Origin: Puniceibacterium sp. IMCC21224
GTDB taxonomy: Bacteria > Pseudomonadota > Alphaproteobacteria > Rhodobacterales > Rhodobacteraceae
Length of the DNA stretch: 64,000 nucleotides
Direction: 5' to 3'
Assembly (NCBI RefSeq): GCF_001038505.1
Contig: NZ_LDPY01000001.1
Location: 3,658,001-3,722,000 of the forward strand
In this document: one piece after another, positions 55,872-64,000 of the stretch
Position numbering within the stretch: the first letter of the stretch is position 1
Layout of the letters: each line of letters begins with the position of its first letter
The notes under the pieces: model-generated
Databases searched by the model: none
Seen by the model: the letters and a program-made list of their open reading frames with translations, nothing else
Told to the model about the DNA's origin: nothing
Translations under genes and position numbers: made by a program

Positions 55872-57820
55872 GTGTCCGCCGCCCCGGAATCGTCGGCCTG
55901 ATCCGCCACGCTGACTTCGGTCGCCTGCGTTTCCCCGGCATCGGCGGGCGGCTCGGGTGGGACCGGGATCATCAGGGCAATGGTTCTGTCATCATGATTG
56001 CCACGCGACCAGAAATCGAGCCATCCCAGCATCTCTTCCTTCAGGTTCGGATTGTCCGGGTGCAACCACACCTGCGGGCAGAGATCGTCATCCCAAAAGG
56101 CTGTCCAGCTATCGGCCTTTGCCAAGAGCGCATCTGTCGGAAATTTCGGATCGGTGATGCCATCTGTCATCGCAGCAAGCACGGTAAAGCCGTGCCTGAG
56201 ATCAACGAATAAACGTTCGAGAACGTCTTTTGCTTCGCGAAACTCTGAAGTGGCCAGAAACCGGGTTTGACCGGCAAACTCACCGCTGTCGGGACGACAG
56301 AGCACGTCGACCCGCGCCGCCTCGGCATCGAACACTGCAACGCCGCCGTCCCCGACGGTAAAGCTCGCCGTGAACCATTTATCCGCAACCTGTCGGGACA
56401 CGGCGATCACGATCGTTGTCGCAAATTCTTGCGCCGGGCGCTCGTGACCGGCGGCCTGTTTCTCGATGGCATGCGCCGCATGCAGCGCGGCCTTGGGCAG
56501 AACGGGATATAGCAGCGCCTTGGTGGACTGAAACCATGCCGATGGTTCGGATGCCGTGTCAAAATCTGCCACAATACTGTCGAGGTTGGGATCGACGAGA
56601 TCAGCCAACAACTGCGGCAGAACATCCATAACCGTGTCACAGGCAATCCGGCTGCCTTCACGGCTAAGCTCGGCGGACCCGGCCCCATCCGCGACAACAA
56701 GGATATGCCAACCGGTTTCGGTATTCGCACAGATGCGGAAGTGATCGTCGCGATACTTGCCCTCCTGGGCGTGGGACCGACCCCGCTTGCTCGCCGCGAT
56801 GATCACGGCGTCGGCGGCCTGACTGTCAAAAGCCTCATCAGGTTTGGCCAGTGCCGCGTTCTGATCTGACGGGATATTCTTCCACAAATCACGTGGGTCA
56901 GCGATGATTGACACACGCGCCCGCAAGCTGACGGATTGCCCGAACCTAAGCGCGTCGAGCATCATGGTATACTCACCCGCCGGGAGCGGCCCGCCCGACA
57001 CAGTACCGTCGAGCGCAATTGTCAACCCCGTGCCGCCATCATCGCGCAGGACGATGTCGTTATAGCCCTGGATCACATCCACATAGGGCTGACGCGTGCG
57101 GCCGTTCCTTAGGTTTATCCGTTCGGGATCGGGGCGAGTGTTTGCGGGTCCAACTTTCGGGATGCCGCCGGGGCCTATGATCATGCTGCTATCCTCTTGC
57201 AATCCCGAATCGTCGGTCGGGCTTTGGGCTGGCGCGTCGCCTGCCATATCTTCGCGCACAGGTCCGTCAGGGGCCTCGTCATCAAGCGTCAGTTCAACCG
57301 CAGTCTCGTCTGTGGTGTTTGCCGCCGGTGGCGTTACCTCAGGCTCTGGCGACACATCCACAGAGGCGTCATTCCCGCCTTCTGGCAGTTCAGGGTCCGA
57401 CGTCATGCTGGCCATTTCGGACGGCAGGCCCCTTGCCTCATCCGCCCCGATTTCGCCATCCTTTGGTGCTATTGCCAGTGTCTGGGCCACCGGCCCGGAC
57501 CCAGCTTCGTTGCCGGTCCGCCCATCCGCGAGAGCGGCGTTCGGTAGATCGTCGTCGGATGTCGGCACGCCAATTGCGCTCACTAGCGCAGCCAGAGGTT
57601 CGGCGGACGCTGCACCGGCTTCTGGCTCATCATCAGTTTGCGCCCTCCGGCGGGACGATACATCCTGAAGGTAGGCCAGAACCGTCAGTTCGCTTTCCGT
57701 CAGGTTTTCCATCCCATCCGGCACATGCTCCGGGACTCGGGGGCCCGTGTGGCAAAGTATCTTCACCATATTCTCAAACGCCAGGTCGTCATAGGTCCGC
57801 TCGTCAGGGTCGGGGCTCAT
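55868..57820 (-). CDS. PP2C-type Ser/Thr phosphatase with acidic linker and Ig-like domain
   Basis: A 650-residue protein. Residues 1-60 are a small helical segment (MVKILCHTGPRVPEHV...ELTVLAYLQDV); 60-215 are acidic and low complexity; 230-310 form an Ig-like beta domain (RQPYVDVIQGYNDIVL, LPAGEYTMML); about 330-620 are the PP2C fold. PP2C metal residues are visible: VVADGAGSAELSREG, AMTDGITD and HDDRT. It would reverse the phosphorylation made by the kinase. Its last codons overlap the kinase gene and its start overlaps the vWA/zinc-ribbon gene (ATGA). Confidence 0.9.
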   Translation of the reverse strand: MSPDPDERTYDDLAFENMVKILCHTGPRVPEHVPDGMENLTESELTVLAYLQDVSSRRRAQTDDEPEAGAASAEPLAALVSAIGVPTSDDDLPNAALADGRTGNEAGSGPVAQTLAIAPKDGEIGADEARGLPSEMASMTSDPELPEGGNDASVDVSPEPEVTPPAANTTDETAVELTLDDEAPDGPVREDMAGDAPAQSPTDDSGLQEDSSMIIGPGGIPKVGPANTRPDPERINLRNGRTRQPYVDVIQGYNDIVLRDDGGTGLTIALDGTVSGGPLPAGEYTMMLDALRFGQSVSLRARVSIIADPRDLWKNIPSDQNAALAKPDEAFDSQAADAVIIAASKRGRSHAQEGKYRDDHFRICANTETGWHILVVADGAGSAELSREGSRIACDTVMDVLPQLLADLVDPNLDSIVADFDTASEPSAWFQSTKALLYPVLPKAALHAAHAIEKQAAGHERPAQEFATTIVIAVSRQVADKWFTASFTVGDGGVAVFDAEAARVDVLCRPDSGEFAGQTRFLATSEFREAKDVLERLFVDLRHGFTVLAAMTDGITDPKFPTDALLAKADSWTAFWDDDLCPQVWLHPDNPNLKEEMLGWLDFWSRGNHDDRTIALMIPVPPEPPADAGETQATEVSVADQADDSGAADT

Positions 57821-58878
57821 CCGCGGCCCCTGCCGATATCAAAGCCTCCGTCCGAACCATCAGAGACACCGTAGGTTGCGGTTTTGCCGCACCAGGGGCA
57901 GGTCGCCTCACCATCGCCACTGACGCAGTGGATTCCGCCACAGCCACAGACGGCCATACCGAATTGCGCATGGCAATGCGGACAGTCAGGCTGTCCGATA
58001 AGCTGTGTCGAGCTGACGCTGTGATCCGTTTTTGATCCGTCCGAAAGTTCGAAATAATCCTGCTGTACGGGAACCGCCGCTTTCAACAGGTATTCGCGGG
58101 TCTTGAACAGCTCGGCGAGGTGCGGATCCTGTGCGCCAATGCGATTCATATGGCGTTCGTATTTGACCACATAGGGCGCCTTAGTGTCGGTGCAGCGGCC
58201 CACAAACACCGCGTACCGGTCATCAAGCGCCTCAAACGGCATCCCGCCTGACCCACGGCCCGAAACATCGTCACCGATCTTGGTCAGGGTGATGCCACCG
58301 CCCGCCGTGACGCTGCGGGTTGAGCTTTTGACCGAATTGGTGATCCACGTGATGAATTTTTTGAACGCCCCATCCACGGTGTCGTCAAACGGAATGATGT
58401 CATTGGTCAACCGGGACAGGATCGCCTGATCCCCGCCGCCGCCGATCGAGACCGCCACAAGCGCCACACGATGGGCGTATTTCTCTTTCCAGCGCCGCAG
58501 CGCCGATTCGGCATTGTCCGTTGGCACACCGTCCGTCATCAAAAAGACCAGCGGTTTCCAGTCGCCCTTTTGTTCGGGGCTGCTGGGGGTCACGCTGCGG
58601 TCTATCTCGTCCATCAGATGCACCAACGCACCGCCAAGCCCGGTCCCGCCACCAACCGGCAGGTGCGGCGGCACAAATTCCGTGAGTTCGGTCAACGGAA
58701 CCAGCGTTCTTGCCCGCCCGGCAAAGGCGATCACCGAAAGCCACGCAGTTTCAAGCGCATAGGGATCCTGCATCAGATCCGCAGTGATCTGGCGCATACC
58801 GCTTTCCAGTTGGACAAGCGCGTCACCCGCCATGGATTCAGAAACGTCGATTAGCAGAAAGATTGGAAATTTACGCAT
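57817..58878 (-). CDS. vWA-domain protein (TerY-like) with C-terminal zinc-ribbon module
   Basis: A 353-residue protein. The vWA domain (1-~205) has the MIDAS motif DVSES in IFLLIDVSESM, the Thr and the Asp of FLMTDGVPTD. After it comes a middle region (VFVGRCTDTKAPYVVKYERH) and a Cys-rich tail with pairs CPHCHAQF, CGCGGIHC and CPWCGK that should hold two zinc ions. In TerY-P triads this protein is thought to bring kinase and phosphatase to targets. ATG 58878 shares a base with the TGA of the upstream vWA gene (TGATG), so translation is coupled; a GTG one codon upstream is also in frame. Confidence 0.88.
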   Translation of the reverse strand: MRKFPIFLLIDVSESMAGDALVQLESGMRQITADLMQDPYALETAWLSVIAFAGRARTLVPLTELTEFVPPHLPVGGGTGLGGALVHLMDEIDRSVTPSSPEQKGDWKPLVFLMTDGVPTDNAESALRRWKEKYAHRVALVAVSIGGGGDQAILSRLTNDIIPFDDTVDGAFKKFITWITNSVKSSTRSVTAGGGITLTKIGDDVSGRGSGGMPFEALDDRYAVFVGRCTDTKAPYVVKYERHMNRIGAQDPHLAELFKTREYLLKAAVPVQQDYFELSDGSKTDHSVSSTQLIGQPDCPHCHAQFGMAVCGCGGIHCVSGDGEATCPWCGKTATYGVSDGSDGGFDIGRGRG

Positions 58879-59513
58879 CACAGCACCACGTTGATTTCAG
58901 GAGGCGGCGGCGGCAGGCTCTTGGTGTCATTGGTGCCAAGGCTCTTGTTGCCAGATGCGATGACTTCGGAGACCCACTTGAACAACTTGCCAAAGGCGCT
59001 GCTGTCCATCGTATCCAGACGCACGATGTGATCGCACAGCGCCTTTAGATCCGCCTCGCGGGCTTTGGGTCCGGCCGCACAGCCGATGATGCTGGCAAAG
59101 CCCAGTTTGCGCATCGCCGCACATTGTTCCGCATATAGCTGCGTGTCAGACGGCTTGCCGTCGGTCATGACAAAAAGATACGGGGCCCAGTCGCCCTTGG
59201 CCTCATCGGTGCCCTTTTTGACATCGGCCCTGACCTGCACGCCTAGCGTCTCAAGCGCCAGACCTAGATGGGTGGGGCCGGAGCGGGGCGTCGTGATCTG
59301 GGGCAGAACTACATCCTCAAGCGGAGTCAGAGGGACAATCGTCTTGGCCTCGGCATCAAACGTGATCACCGTCATATACACAGTTTCGAGCGCATAGGGA
59401 TCCTGTCGCAACGCGGCGATCAACGTTTCCATCCCGGCATTCACCGCCTCGATAGGCTCACCTTGCATACTGCCGGATGTATCGAGCAGCATGTACACGG
59501 GAAGTCGTCTCAT
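58878..59513 (-). CDS. TerY-like vWA protein (copy 1)
   Basis: A 211-residue single-domain vWA protein. MIDAS residues: DTSGS in YMLLDTSGSM, the mid Thr region TTPRSGPTHLG, and the Asp in VMTDGKPSD. The tail is short and polyproline (SLPPPPPEINVVL), a possible docking tag. It resembles the vWA domains next to it, e.g. LRQDPYALETVYMTVITFD, shared in closely similar form with both neighbours, which suggests duplication. It is coupled to the next gene by TGATG. Confidence 0.9.
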   Translation of the reverse strand: MRRLPVYMLLDTSGSMQGEPIEAVNAGMETLIAALRQDPYALETVYMTVITFDAEAKTIVPLTPLEDVVLPQITTPRSGPTHLGLALETLGVQVRADVKKGTDEAKGDWAPYLFVMTDGKPSDTQLYAEQCAAMRKLGFASIIGCAAGPKAREADLKALCDHIVRLDTMDSSAFGKLFKWVSEVIASGNKSLGTNDTKSLPPPPPEINVVL

Positions 59514-59542
59514 ATCCGTCCCCTCCTTGTTAAGATCCTGGA

Positions 59543-60184
59543 TCAGGGTTTTGTCAGGTTTACGCCCGTCGGAGTCGGCGGAAGTTCATCAACACCACCG
59601 ACATCATTCTTGCTCAGGTCGATCTTGCGCGACGACGTGGTGATCGACGCCGACACCCATTTAAAGAACGATGCGATTGTCGCACCATCCGTGGTATCCA
59701 AAGTCACCACAATTTCCGAGATTTCCCCGAGCACCTTGACGTCCGCGCTGGGGCCGGCAGCACAGCAGATCACCATGCCGGGTTTTGCGGCGCGAAACGC
59801 CTTAAGACCCTTTTCCCAACTGTCGGTCGGCGCACCATCGGTCATCAGGAATACCAGCGGTTTCCAATCGCCTTTGGTCACGGGATCGGATTTGCGCACC
59901 TCGCGCGTGATGCAATCAGCCGCCAGCGACAGCGCCTCACCCAACGACGTCGCGCCATTCGCCTCAATACTCGGGGCCTGAAAATCCGTAAGCTCGGTCA
60001 GTGGCACAACCTGTCTGGCGGCGGTGTCAAACGTGATCACCGACAGATAGGCGGTTTCAAGAGCATAGGGGTCCTGGCGCAGCGTACTGACCAGCAGATC
60101 CAGACCGTCACGGACGGCGTTGATCGCCTCACCGCGCATAGAGGTCGAGGTATCAAGAAGCAGGTATACCGGAAGTCTTCGCAT
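59543..60184 (-). CDS. TerY-like vWA protein (copy 2)
   Basis: A 213-residue vWA protein. MIDAS: DTSTS in YLLLDTSTSM, Asp in LMTDGAPTD. LRQDPYALETAYLSVITFD matches copy 1 almost exactly and the vWA domain of the zinc-ribbon protein (DPYALETAWLSVIAF), so the three arose by tandem duplication. The C-terminus ends DELPPTPTGVNLTKP, again a short Pro-rich tail. It is first of the three vWA genes in transcription order, 29 bp before copy 1, and is preceded by GAAAGGGAA. Confidence 0.9.
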   Translation of the reverse strand: MRRLPVYLLLDTSTSMRGEAINAVRDGLDLLVSTLRQDPYALETAYLSVITFDTAARQVVPLTELTDFQAPSIEANGATSLGEALSLAADCITREVRKSDPVTKGDWKPLVFLMTDGAPTDSWEKGLKAFRAAKPGMVICCAAGPSADVKVLGEISEIVVTLDTTDGATIASFFKWVSASITTSSRKIDLSKNDVGGVDELPPTPTGVNLTKP

Positions 60185-60216
60185 AAATTTCCCTTTCTAA
60201 TCGTCAACACCCCAGG

Positions 60217-61239
60217 TCAGGCGCGTTTTCTAAGGCGATCCGCAACATCGGCAAAAGATTTGTCATGGGCATAAAGACCCGAAAGTTCCTGCCGGCAGCG
60301 CGTGCGATCCCCGGTTTCTTCGAATAAAAGCGCCCTTTCATACCAAGCGAGCTTGTGCACATCCTCGGGGGTGTCGTCGTCCAGCATGGCGCGGGCATAG
60401 CTATCTATCGCTTCGGTCAGTGCGCCACCGCGCGCCAATGCACGCGCCCGCATCACATCGCGCGCCCATCCAAGCCCCGAAACCGGCGCCGCCCGGTCCA
60501 GAATAGCGACAAGATCCGACATCTTCATCTTGCGACCATCATTCGCCTCAAAGGCGACCTCGGCCAGAGACAATGCCACAACCAGATCTTCCGGCACCTG
60601 ATGGATCATCGACTTGAGCACCCGCAGCGCCTCGCTTAGCTGCTGACCAGCCTGATACGCCTCGGCAAGAGCGAGCCGGGCTGATCGTGAGTCCGGGCCG
60701 ATATGCGCCGTCACTTCCGGGGTGATCGGATAGGCGATCTCAATTGAGACGCCGTTTCGCGCGCATATCTGCCCGAGGTCATCCTGGTTCTTCAACGCCG
60801 CTTCGAGATGATCAGCCGCCGAAATCCAGTTGCCATCGCGCAACTCGATCACACCTGCCAGCCAGGATGCATCCGCGATTCCCGGCATCTCATCCAGCTT
60901 GGCAAGCGCTTCGCCCGTGTTGCCGCCCTGAAACGCGACCACAGCGCGCAGAAAATCCCGGTCCAAGGTCGCAGATGCGGCAGCCGTATCGACGCGGTAG
61001 GTTGGCTGCGGTGCCTGTGCCGGGGCCTGCGATTGCCCCGCGCGTGCCTTACGGCCCTTTCCGTGGCGGACCGTGTAATTCAGCCCGGTGCCCGGCAATC
61101 CCAACGTGGTTCGGCTGCCGCGACCACCAATAGTATGTTTAAGGCCGCGCGGACCAATCGACAACGACGGTCCCGATTTGCTCATGTTGAGCGTCACACC
61201 GGGAAAGAGCTTTTTTCGGGTAAAAAATCTGAAGCTCAT
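60217..61239 (-). CDS. DUF4236 protein with C-terminal TPR-like repeats
   Basis: A 340-residue protein. The first 60 residues fit DUF4236: FRFFTRKKLFPGVTLNMSKSG, SIGPRGLKHTIGGRG, TTLGLPGTGLNYT. A Pro/Ala/Gln linker (~65-85) follows, and from about 90 the sequence is helical with TPR-like units (AVVAFQGGNTGEALAKLDEMP, LALAEAYQAGQQLSEALRVLKSM, EAIDSYARAMLDDDTPEDVHKLAWYERALLFEETG). DUF4236 proteins occur near phage-shock and stress operons; no biochemical function is set. It sits between the vWA and TerD genes, so it may be a scaffold of the complex. Confidence 0.85.
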   Translation of the reverse strand: MSFRFFTRKKLFPGVTLNMSKSGPSLSIGPRGLKHTIGGRGSRTTLGLPGTGLNYTVRHGKGRKARAGQSQAPAQAPQPTYRVDTAAASATLDRDFLRAVVAFQGGNTGEALAKLDEMPGIADASWLAGVIELRDGNWISAADHLEAALKNQDDLGQICARNGVSIEIAYPITPEVTAHIGPDSRSARLALAEAYQAGQQLSEALRVLKSMIHQVPEDLVVALSLAEVAFEANDGRKMKMSDLVAILDRAAPVSGLGWARDVMRARALARGGALTEAIDSYARAMLDDDTPEDVHKLAWYERALLFEETGDRTRCRQELSGLYAHDKSFADVADRLRKRA

Positions 61240-61292
61240 GAACGCTGCTCCCTCTCGTCGCTAATTCGACTGACTAACCTTGTGATCCGCGC

Positions 61293-62453
61293 TTATTTCC
61301 GCCCTGCTCGCCAGCGCATGCCCCAGCCATATGCATTGTCCATCGGTTCATGCCCGGCGAAAAAACGGACCTCGCGGTTTACACGGATCTGATTGTTCTG
61401 GTTCTCCAACAGCGCTACGGCGCACATACCGTCACGATTGCTGGCACCCAACTCATTCATCCTGACTTCGACTTCGGGCTGGCCGGGGACCATAAGCCGG
61501 ATGACACCGTCGGTTTCCTGCCAGTTGGCCACACCTTCGTAAATGAATGCAAAGATCAGAACGCGGCGAAATTTGGACCAGGCATCACCGTTGATCTCTA
61601 GCCATTCACCGTCCGTCGATGTGCCGGTCCGGTCATCCGCCATCAACTTCGTATACGGCAATGCGCCAAGGTCGCCAAAACAGTTCCCAAGCGCCTGCAC
61701 GACCCCGAATTCGCCGGTCTGGAATTCAACGAACGCCCCAAGATCAAGGTCGATCCCGCGCTTGCCCATCCCGAACAGACCGCCAGACTTTTTCTTTTGA
61801 TTCCAGTTCAGATTGACGCGGATGCGACCAAACTTGCCATCGTCCTTTTTGAGCGAAATCGTGCTTTCGTTCTTGGTCAGAGAGACCTTGGTCAAATTGA
61901 CCGATGGTTTGGACGCGGCGGGTTTCGGGGCCGGTTTCGGGGCGGGGGCCGGTGCCGGGGCGGGCGCGGCGACTTCGACGCCGAAATGTTCGGCCAATGC
62001 CTGTAATCCGCCATTAAAGCCCTGGCTCACATTGCGAATTTTCCACTGGTTGTTGCGCTTGTAAATCTCGCAAAGGATCAGCGCCGCCTCTGATCGTCCA
62101 GCGGTGGCGACTTGCATCTCGAGTCCACCCGTCCCTGACAGCCGCAGCCCGCTGACCTGACTAAAGGCACCAACATCGAGAGTGGCATTCACAGCTATCT
62201 TTTCCACATCAGCGCTGATCTTGCCAAGGTCAAAGGAAAAGCTTTGCCTGTCACCGCTGACATTCAGGGATACCGCGCCACCACCGATGGAGGTTTGATT
62301 GAAAAAGCACATGTCGCCGTCACCACGCACCTTGCCGTCAGAATACAGCTGCAGGGCGGTGACATCGATTGCGCTCCCCTGCGGAAGGTGCACGTCCAGT
62401 GTGAATTCCGGCGATGACAGCGGCGCGTTTGCGCCCATGGCAAGTGTCGTCAA
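61293..62453 (-). CDS. TerA-like protein: two TerD-type domains joined by an AP-rich linker
   Basis: A 386-residue protein. Domain 1 (1-160) includes FTLDVHLPQGSAIDVTALQLYSDGKV and ALILCEIYKRNNQWKIRNVSQGFNGGLQALAEHFG, the usual TerD end. A linker of AP/KP repeats (about 163-180) follows, then domain 2 (185-386), with VNLTKVSLTKNESTISLKK, RGIDLDLGAFVEF and RVLIFAFIYEGVANW. Length and layout fit TerA. Calcium-ligand aspartates are sparse compared with the TerD proteins next door. The start is TTG 62453 with GGGAGA 7 bases upstream; ATG 62438 is an alternative. Confidence 0.87.
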   Translation of the reverse strand: MTTLAMGANAPLSSPEFTLDVHLPQGSAIDVTALQLYSDGKVRGDGDMCFFNQTSIGGGAVSLNVSGDRQSFSFDLGKISADVEKIAVNATLDVGAFSQVSGLRLSGTGGLEMQVATAGRSEAALILCEIYKRNNQWKIRNVSQGFNGGLQALAEHFGVEVAAPAPAPAPAPKPAPKPAASKPSVNLTKVSLTKNESTISLKKDDGKFGRIRVNLNWNQKKKSGGLFGMGKRGIDLDLGAFVEFQTGEFGVVQALGNCFGDLGALPYTKLMADDRTGTSTDGEWLEINGDAWSKFRRVLIFAFIYEGVANWQETDGVIRLMVPGQPEVEVRMNELGASNRDGMCAVALLENQNNQIRVNREVRFFAGHEPMDNAYGWGMRWRAGRK

Positions 62454-62517
62454 TGATCCATCTCCCGTAGATCGGCGCGAAACCTGACATGCGCAGGTCG
62501 CAGCAAGGGCAAAGGGC

Positions 62518-62545
62518 GCACGCGGAGTGTGATCACTCCGCGTGC
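62518..62545. terminator. Perfect 11-bp hairpin between terD and terA-like genes
   Basis: GCACGCGGAGT (62518-62528) and ACTCCGCGTGC (62535-62545) pair perfectly with a 6-base loop, 14 bp after the TerD stop on the minus strand. The following minus-strand bases (GCCCTTTGCCC) include only a short T-run, so this could be an attenuator or an mRNA-stabilising end rather than a strong terminator. Confidence 0.6.
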
Positions 62546-62558
62546 TATCACTTGGGGC

Positions 62559-63137
62559 TTAGCCCAGGTTCACACCATGCGAAGATGCGAGCGGCCCAAG
62601 ACCACCTTCAAAGCCGGCGCCGATTGCCTTGAACTTCCACTCTTCGTTGTGGCGGTAGACTTCGCCAAAGATCATCGCCGTTTCGATCGAATAATCCTCG
62701 GACAGGTCATAGCGCGCAAGTTCTTTGCTGCCATCCTGGTTGATGACACGCATGAACGCGTTTGCCACCTGACCAAAGTTCTGGCTGCGCGATGCCGCTT
62801 CGTGAATGGTCACAGCAAAAACCAGTTTTTTGACGTCGGCGGGAACCGCACTCAGATCAATTTTGACCTGCTCGTCATCGCCTTCACCTTCACCGCTTCG
62901 ATTGTCGCCGGTATGTTCGACGGATCCATCCGGGCTCTTGGCATTGTTGTAGAAAATAAAGTGCTGATCAGACAGCACTTTACCGTCTGCGCCGCAGACA
63001 AAGACCGACGCATCAAGATCGAATTCGGCGCCATCGGTGACGCGCGGGTCCCAGCCTAGGCCGACAGTGACCTTGCTCAGGCCTGGTGCCTCCTTGCTCA
63101 GAGAGACGTTGCCGCCTTTTTGAAGTGATACAGCCAT
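62559..63137 (-). CDS. TerD-family calcium-binding stress protein (copy B)
   Basis: A 192-residue TerD protein: [26 protein letters not shown], the acidic loop [26 protein letters not shown] (Ca2+ ligands), and [24 protein letters not shown]. TerD binds calcium and is linked to tellurite, phage and colicin resistance. AAAAAGGAAAT precedes ATG. It is closely related to copy A at 63217 (same motifs in the same order), so they are tandem duplicates, 79 bp apart. Confidence 0.95.
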   Translation of the reverse strand: MAVSLQKGGNVSLSKEAPGLSKVTVGLGWDPRVTDGAEFDLDASVFVCGADGKVLSDQHFIFYNNAKSPDGSVEHTGDNRSGEGEGDDEQVKIDLSAVPADVKKLVFAVTIHEAASRSQNFGQVANAFMRVINQDGSKELARYDLSEDYSIETAMIFGEVYRHNEEWKFKAIGAGFEGGLGPLASSHGVNLG

Positions 63138-63216
63138 TTTGATTTCCTTTTTGACACGGTTCGCAGGTGCCGGCGCAGCCCGCGCCGACGTCGTTGTTAT
63201 AGTTCAAAAGTTGGGG

Positions 63217-63795
63217 TTAGCCGATATTCAGCCCGTATTGACGGCACATTGCCGCCAACCCGCCATTGTAGCCCTGGCCAACGGCACGGAACTTCCAATC
63301 GCCATTGTGCCGATACAGCTCTCCAAAGACCATCGCCGTCTCGGTCGAGTAATCCTCGGTCAGGTCATAGCGCACCACTTCGTTTCCGGTCTCATCGTTC
63401 ACAACGCGGATAAAGGCGTTTGCAACCTGGCCAAACGACTGACGCCGCGCCTCAAAATCATGGATCGTAACGGTGATGGCAACCGTCTGGACATCCTGCG
63501 GAACCTTGGAGAGGTCGACCTTGATCGACTCATCGTCGCCATCGCCTTCGCCTGTGCGATTGTCGCCGGTATGACTGACCGAGCCGCAAACCGAATTCAT
63601 CTGATTGTAGAAAATGAAATCTGCATCACTGCGCGCCTTGCCCGAGGCATTCAGCAGAAACGCCGAAGCATCAAGGTCAAATTCAGATCCATCTGTCTGA
63701 CGCTCATCCCAACCAAGGCCAACCAAAACCTTGGTCAGGCCGGGATCTGTTTTGGTCAGAGACAGGTTTTGACCTTTGGAAAGCGTAAGTGCCAT
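63217..63795 (-). CDS. TerD-family calcium-binding stress protein (copy A)
   Basis: A 192-residue TerD/TerE protein: MALTLSKGQNLSLTKTDPGL, GSEFDLDASAF, HTGDNRTGEGDGDDE and FGELYRHNGDWKFRAVGQGYNGGL. The acidic loops should bind two Ca2+ ions. AAAGGA precedes the ATG. Same length as copy B. First of the ter genes visible in the direction of transcription; the antiporter gene lies 62 bp upstream. Confidence 0.95.
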   Translation of the reverse strand: MALTLSKGQNLSLTKTDPGLTKVLVGLGWDERQTDGSEFDLDASAFLLNASGKARSDADFIFYNQMNSVCGSVSHTGDNRTGEGDGDDESIKVDLSKVPQDVQTVAITVTIHDFEARRQSFGQVANAFIRVVNDETGNEVVRYDLTEDYSTETAMVFGELYRHNGDWKFRAVGQGYNGGLAAMCRQYGLNIG

Positions 63796-63857
63796 TGTTT
63801 GTCCTTTCGTAGAGTAGAGTTTTGAGCAGTTGCTGCGAAAAAGGGATCAGAGCCGCG

Positions 63858-64000
63858 TTAATAGAGGTACTGAACCGCGATGAAGACCAGATAGCCTGCG
63901 GACATCAGCGCACCGGCGACACGCCCGATCTTGCCAGTGAACAGCAGGAAAACGGCAAAGAGCATCGTCACAGCAACCACGATCGGCATGTCAAACTGCG
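63858..64000 (-). CDS. C-terminal end of a probable Ca2+/Na+ antiporter (partial)
   Basis: The last 47 codons of a minus-strand gene that runs off the window. They encode FDMPIVVAVTMLFAVFLLF, then TGKIGRVAGALMSAGYLVFI and AVQYLY-stop. Two hydrophobic helices joined by TGKIGRVAGA resemble the C-terminus of the YrbG-type sodium/calcium exchanger family. With only the tail visible the call is tentative, but a calcium exporter next to calcium-binding TerD proteins would make sense. Confidence 0.55.
   Translation of the reverse strand, partial: QFDMPIVVAVTMLFAVFLLFTGKIGRVAGALMSAGYLVFIAVQYLY

Overview
The window is GC-rich, tightly packed DNA that looks like a marine alphaproteobacterium of the Rhodobacteraceae (Roseobacter group). 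I infer this from family resemblance: an RpoH2-type heat-shock sigma factor, coaBC, the psd-pssA pair, a short-form SRP RNA, a groESL operon with a CIRCE operator, a DUF2161 protein, a DoeA-like ectoine hydrolase and many ABC uptake systems. No tRNA, rRNA, CRISPR array or intact insertion sequence was seen.

Layout. 1-5345: the 3' part of a giant secreted protein with 14 almost identical 309-bp cadherin-like repeats followed by RTX calcium-binding nonapeptides. 5346-6038: a mobile-DNA graveyard with a broken tyrosine integrase (minus) and an internally deleted IS5-family transposase (plus). 6039-20895: housekeeping genes, including yifB/comM, a GST with a Cys-rich tail, rpoH, coaBC, an FbpB-like permease, a YkgJ-like protein, phnM with a lipase-like hydrolase, a Nudix protein, a DMT exporter, groESL and a GNAT. 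20983-30216: DUF2161, TraB/GumN, an M3 oligopeptidase, an amino-acid ABC permease and binding protein, a membrane-anchored MoeB/ThiF protein, a small Cys protein with a HAD phosphatase, an RlmL-like methyltransferase and the SRP RNA.

30579-39375 is a coherent catabolic locus. A polyamine-type ABC transporter (ATPase, binding protein and two unusually built permeases) faces a DoeA-like M24 hydrolase, an ArgE-like M20 deacylase and a FadR-type GntR regulator. The shared intergenic region holds two TTGTNNACAA operators whose centres are 105 bp apart. 39487-53298 holds an MBL-fold protein, nhaA, a KpsT/KpsE-like polysaccharide export pair without its permease, an Fsr-like MFS pump, an OhrR-like regulator, psd-pssA, and a dipeptide-type ABC system (its second permease frameshifted) followed by an SDR and a P1-family peptidase.

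53404-64000 (all minus strand) is the most system-like part. An SseB protein lies downstream of a compact Ter stress-response locus. Read in the direction of transcription it contains the end of a Ca2+/Na+ antiporter, two TerD proteins, a TerA-like double-TerD protein, a DUF4236/TPR protein, three TerY-like vWA proteins (the third with a zinc-ribbon tail), a PP2C phosphatase with an Ig-like domain, and an atypical protein kinase with a zinc ribbon and an FHA-like tail. Start/stop overlaps between the vWA, phosphatase and kinase genes point to coupled translation of a phospho-signalling module, probably coupled to calcium-binding TerD effectors.
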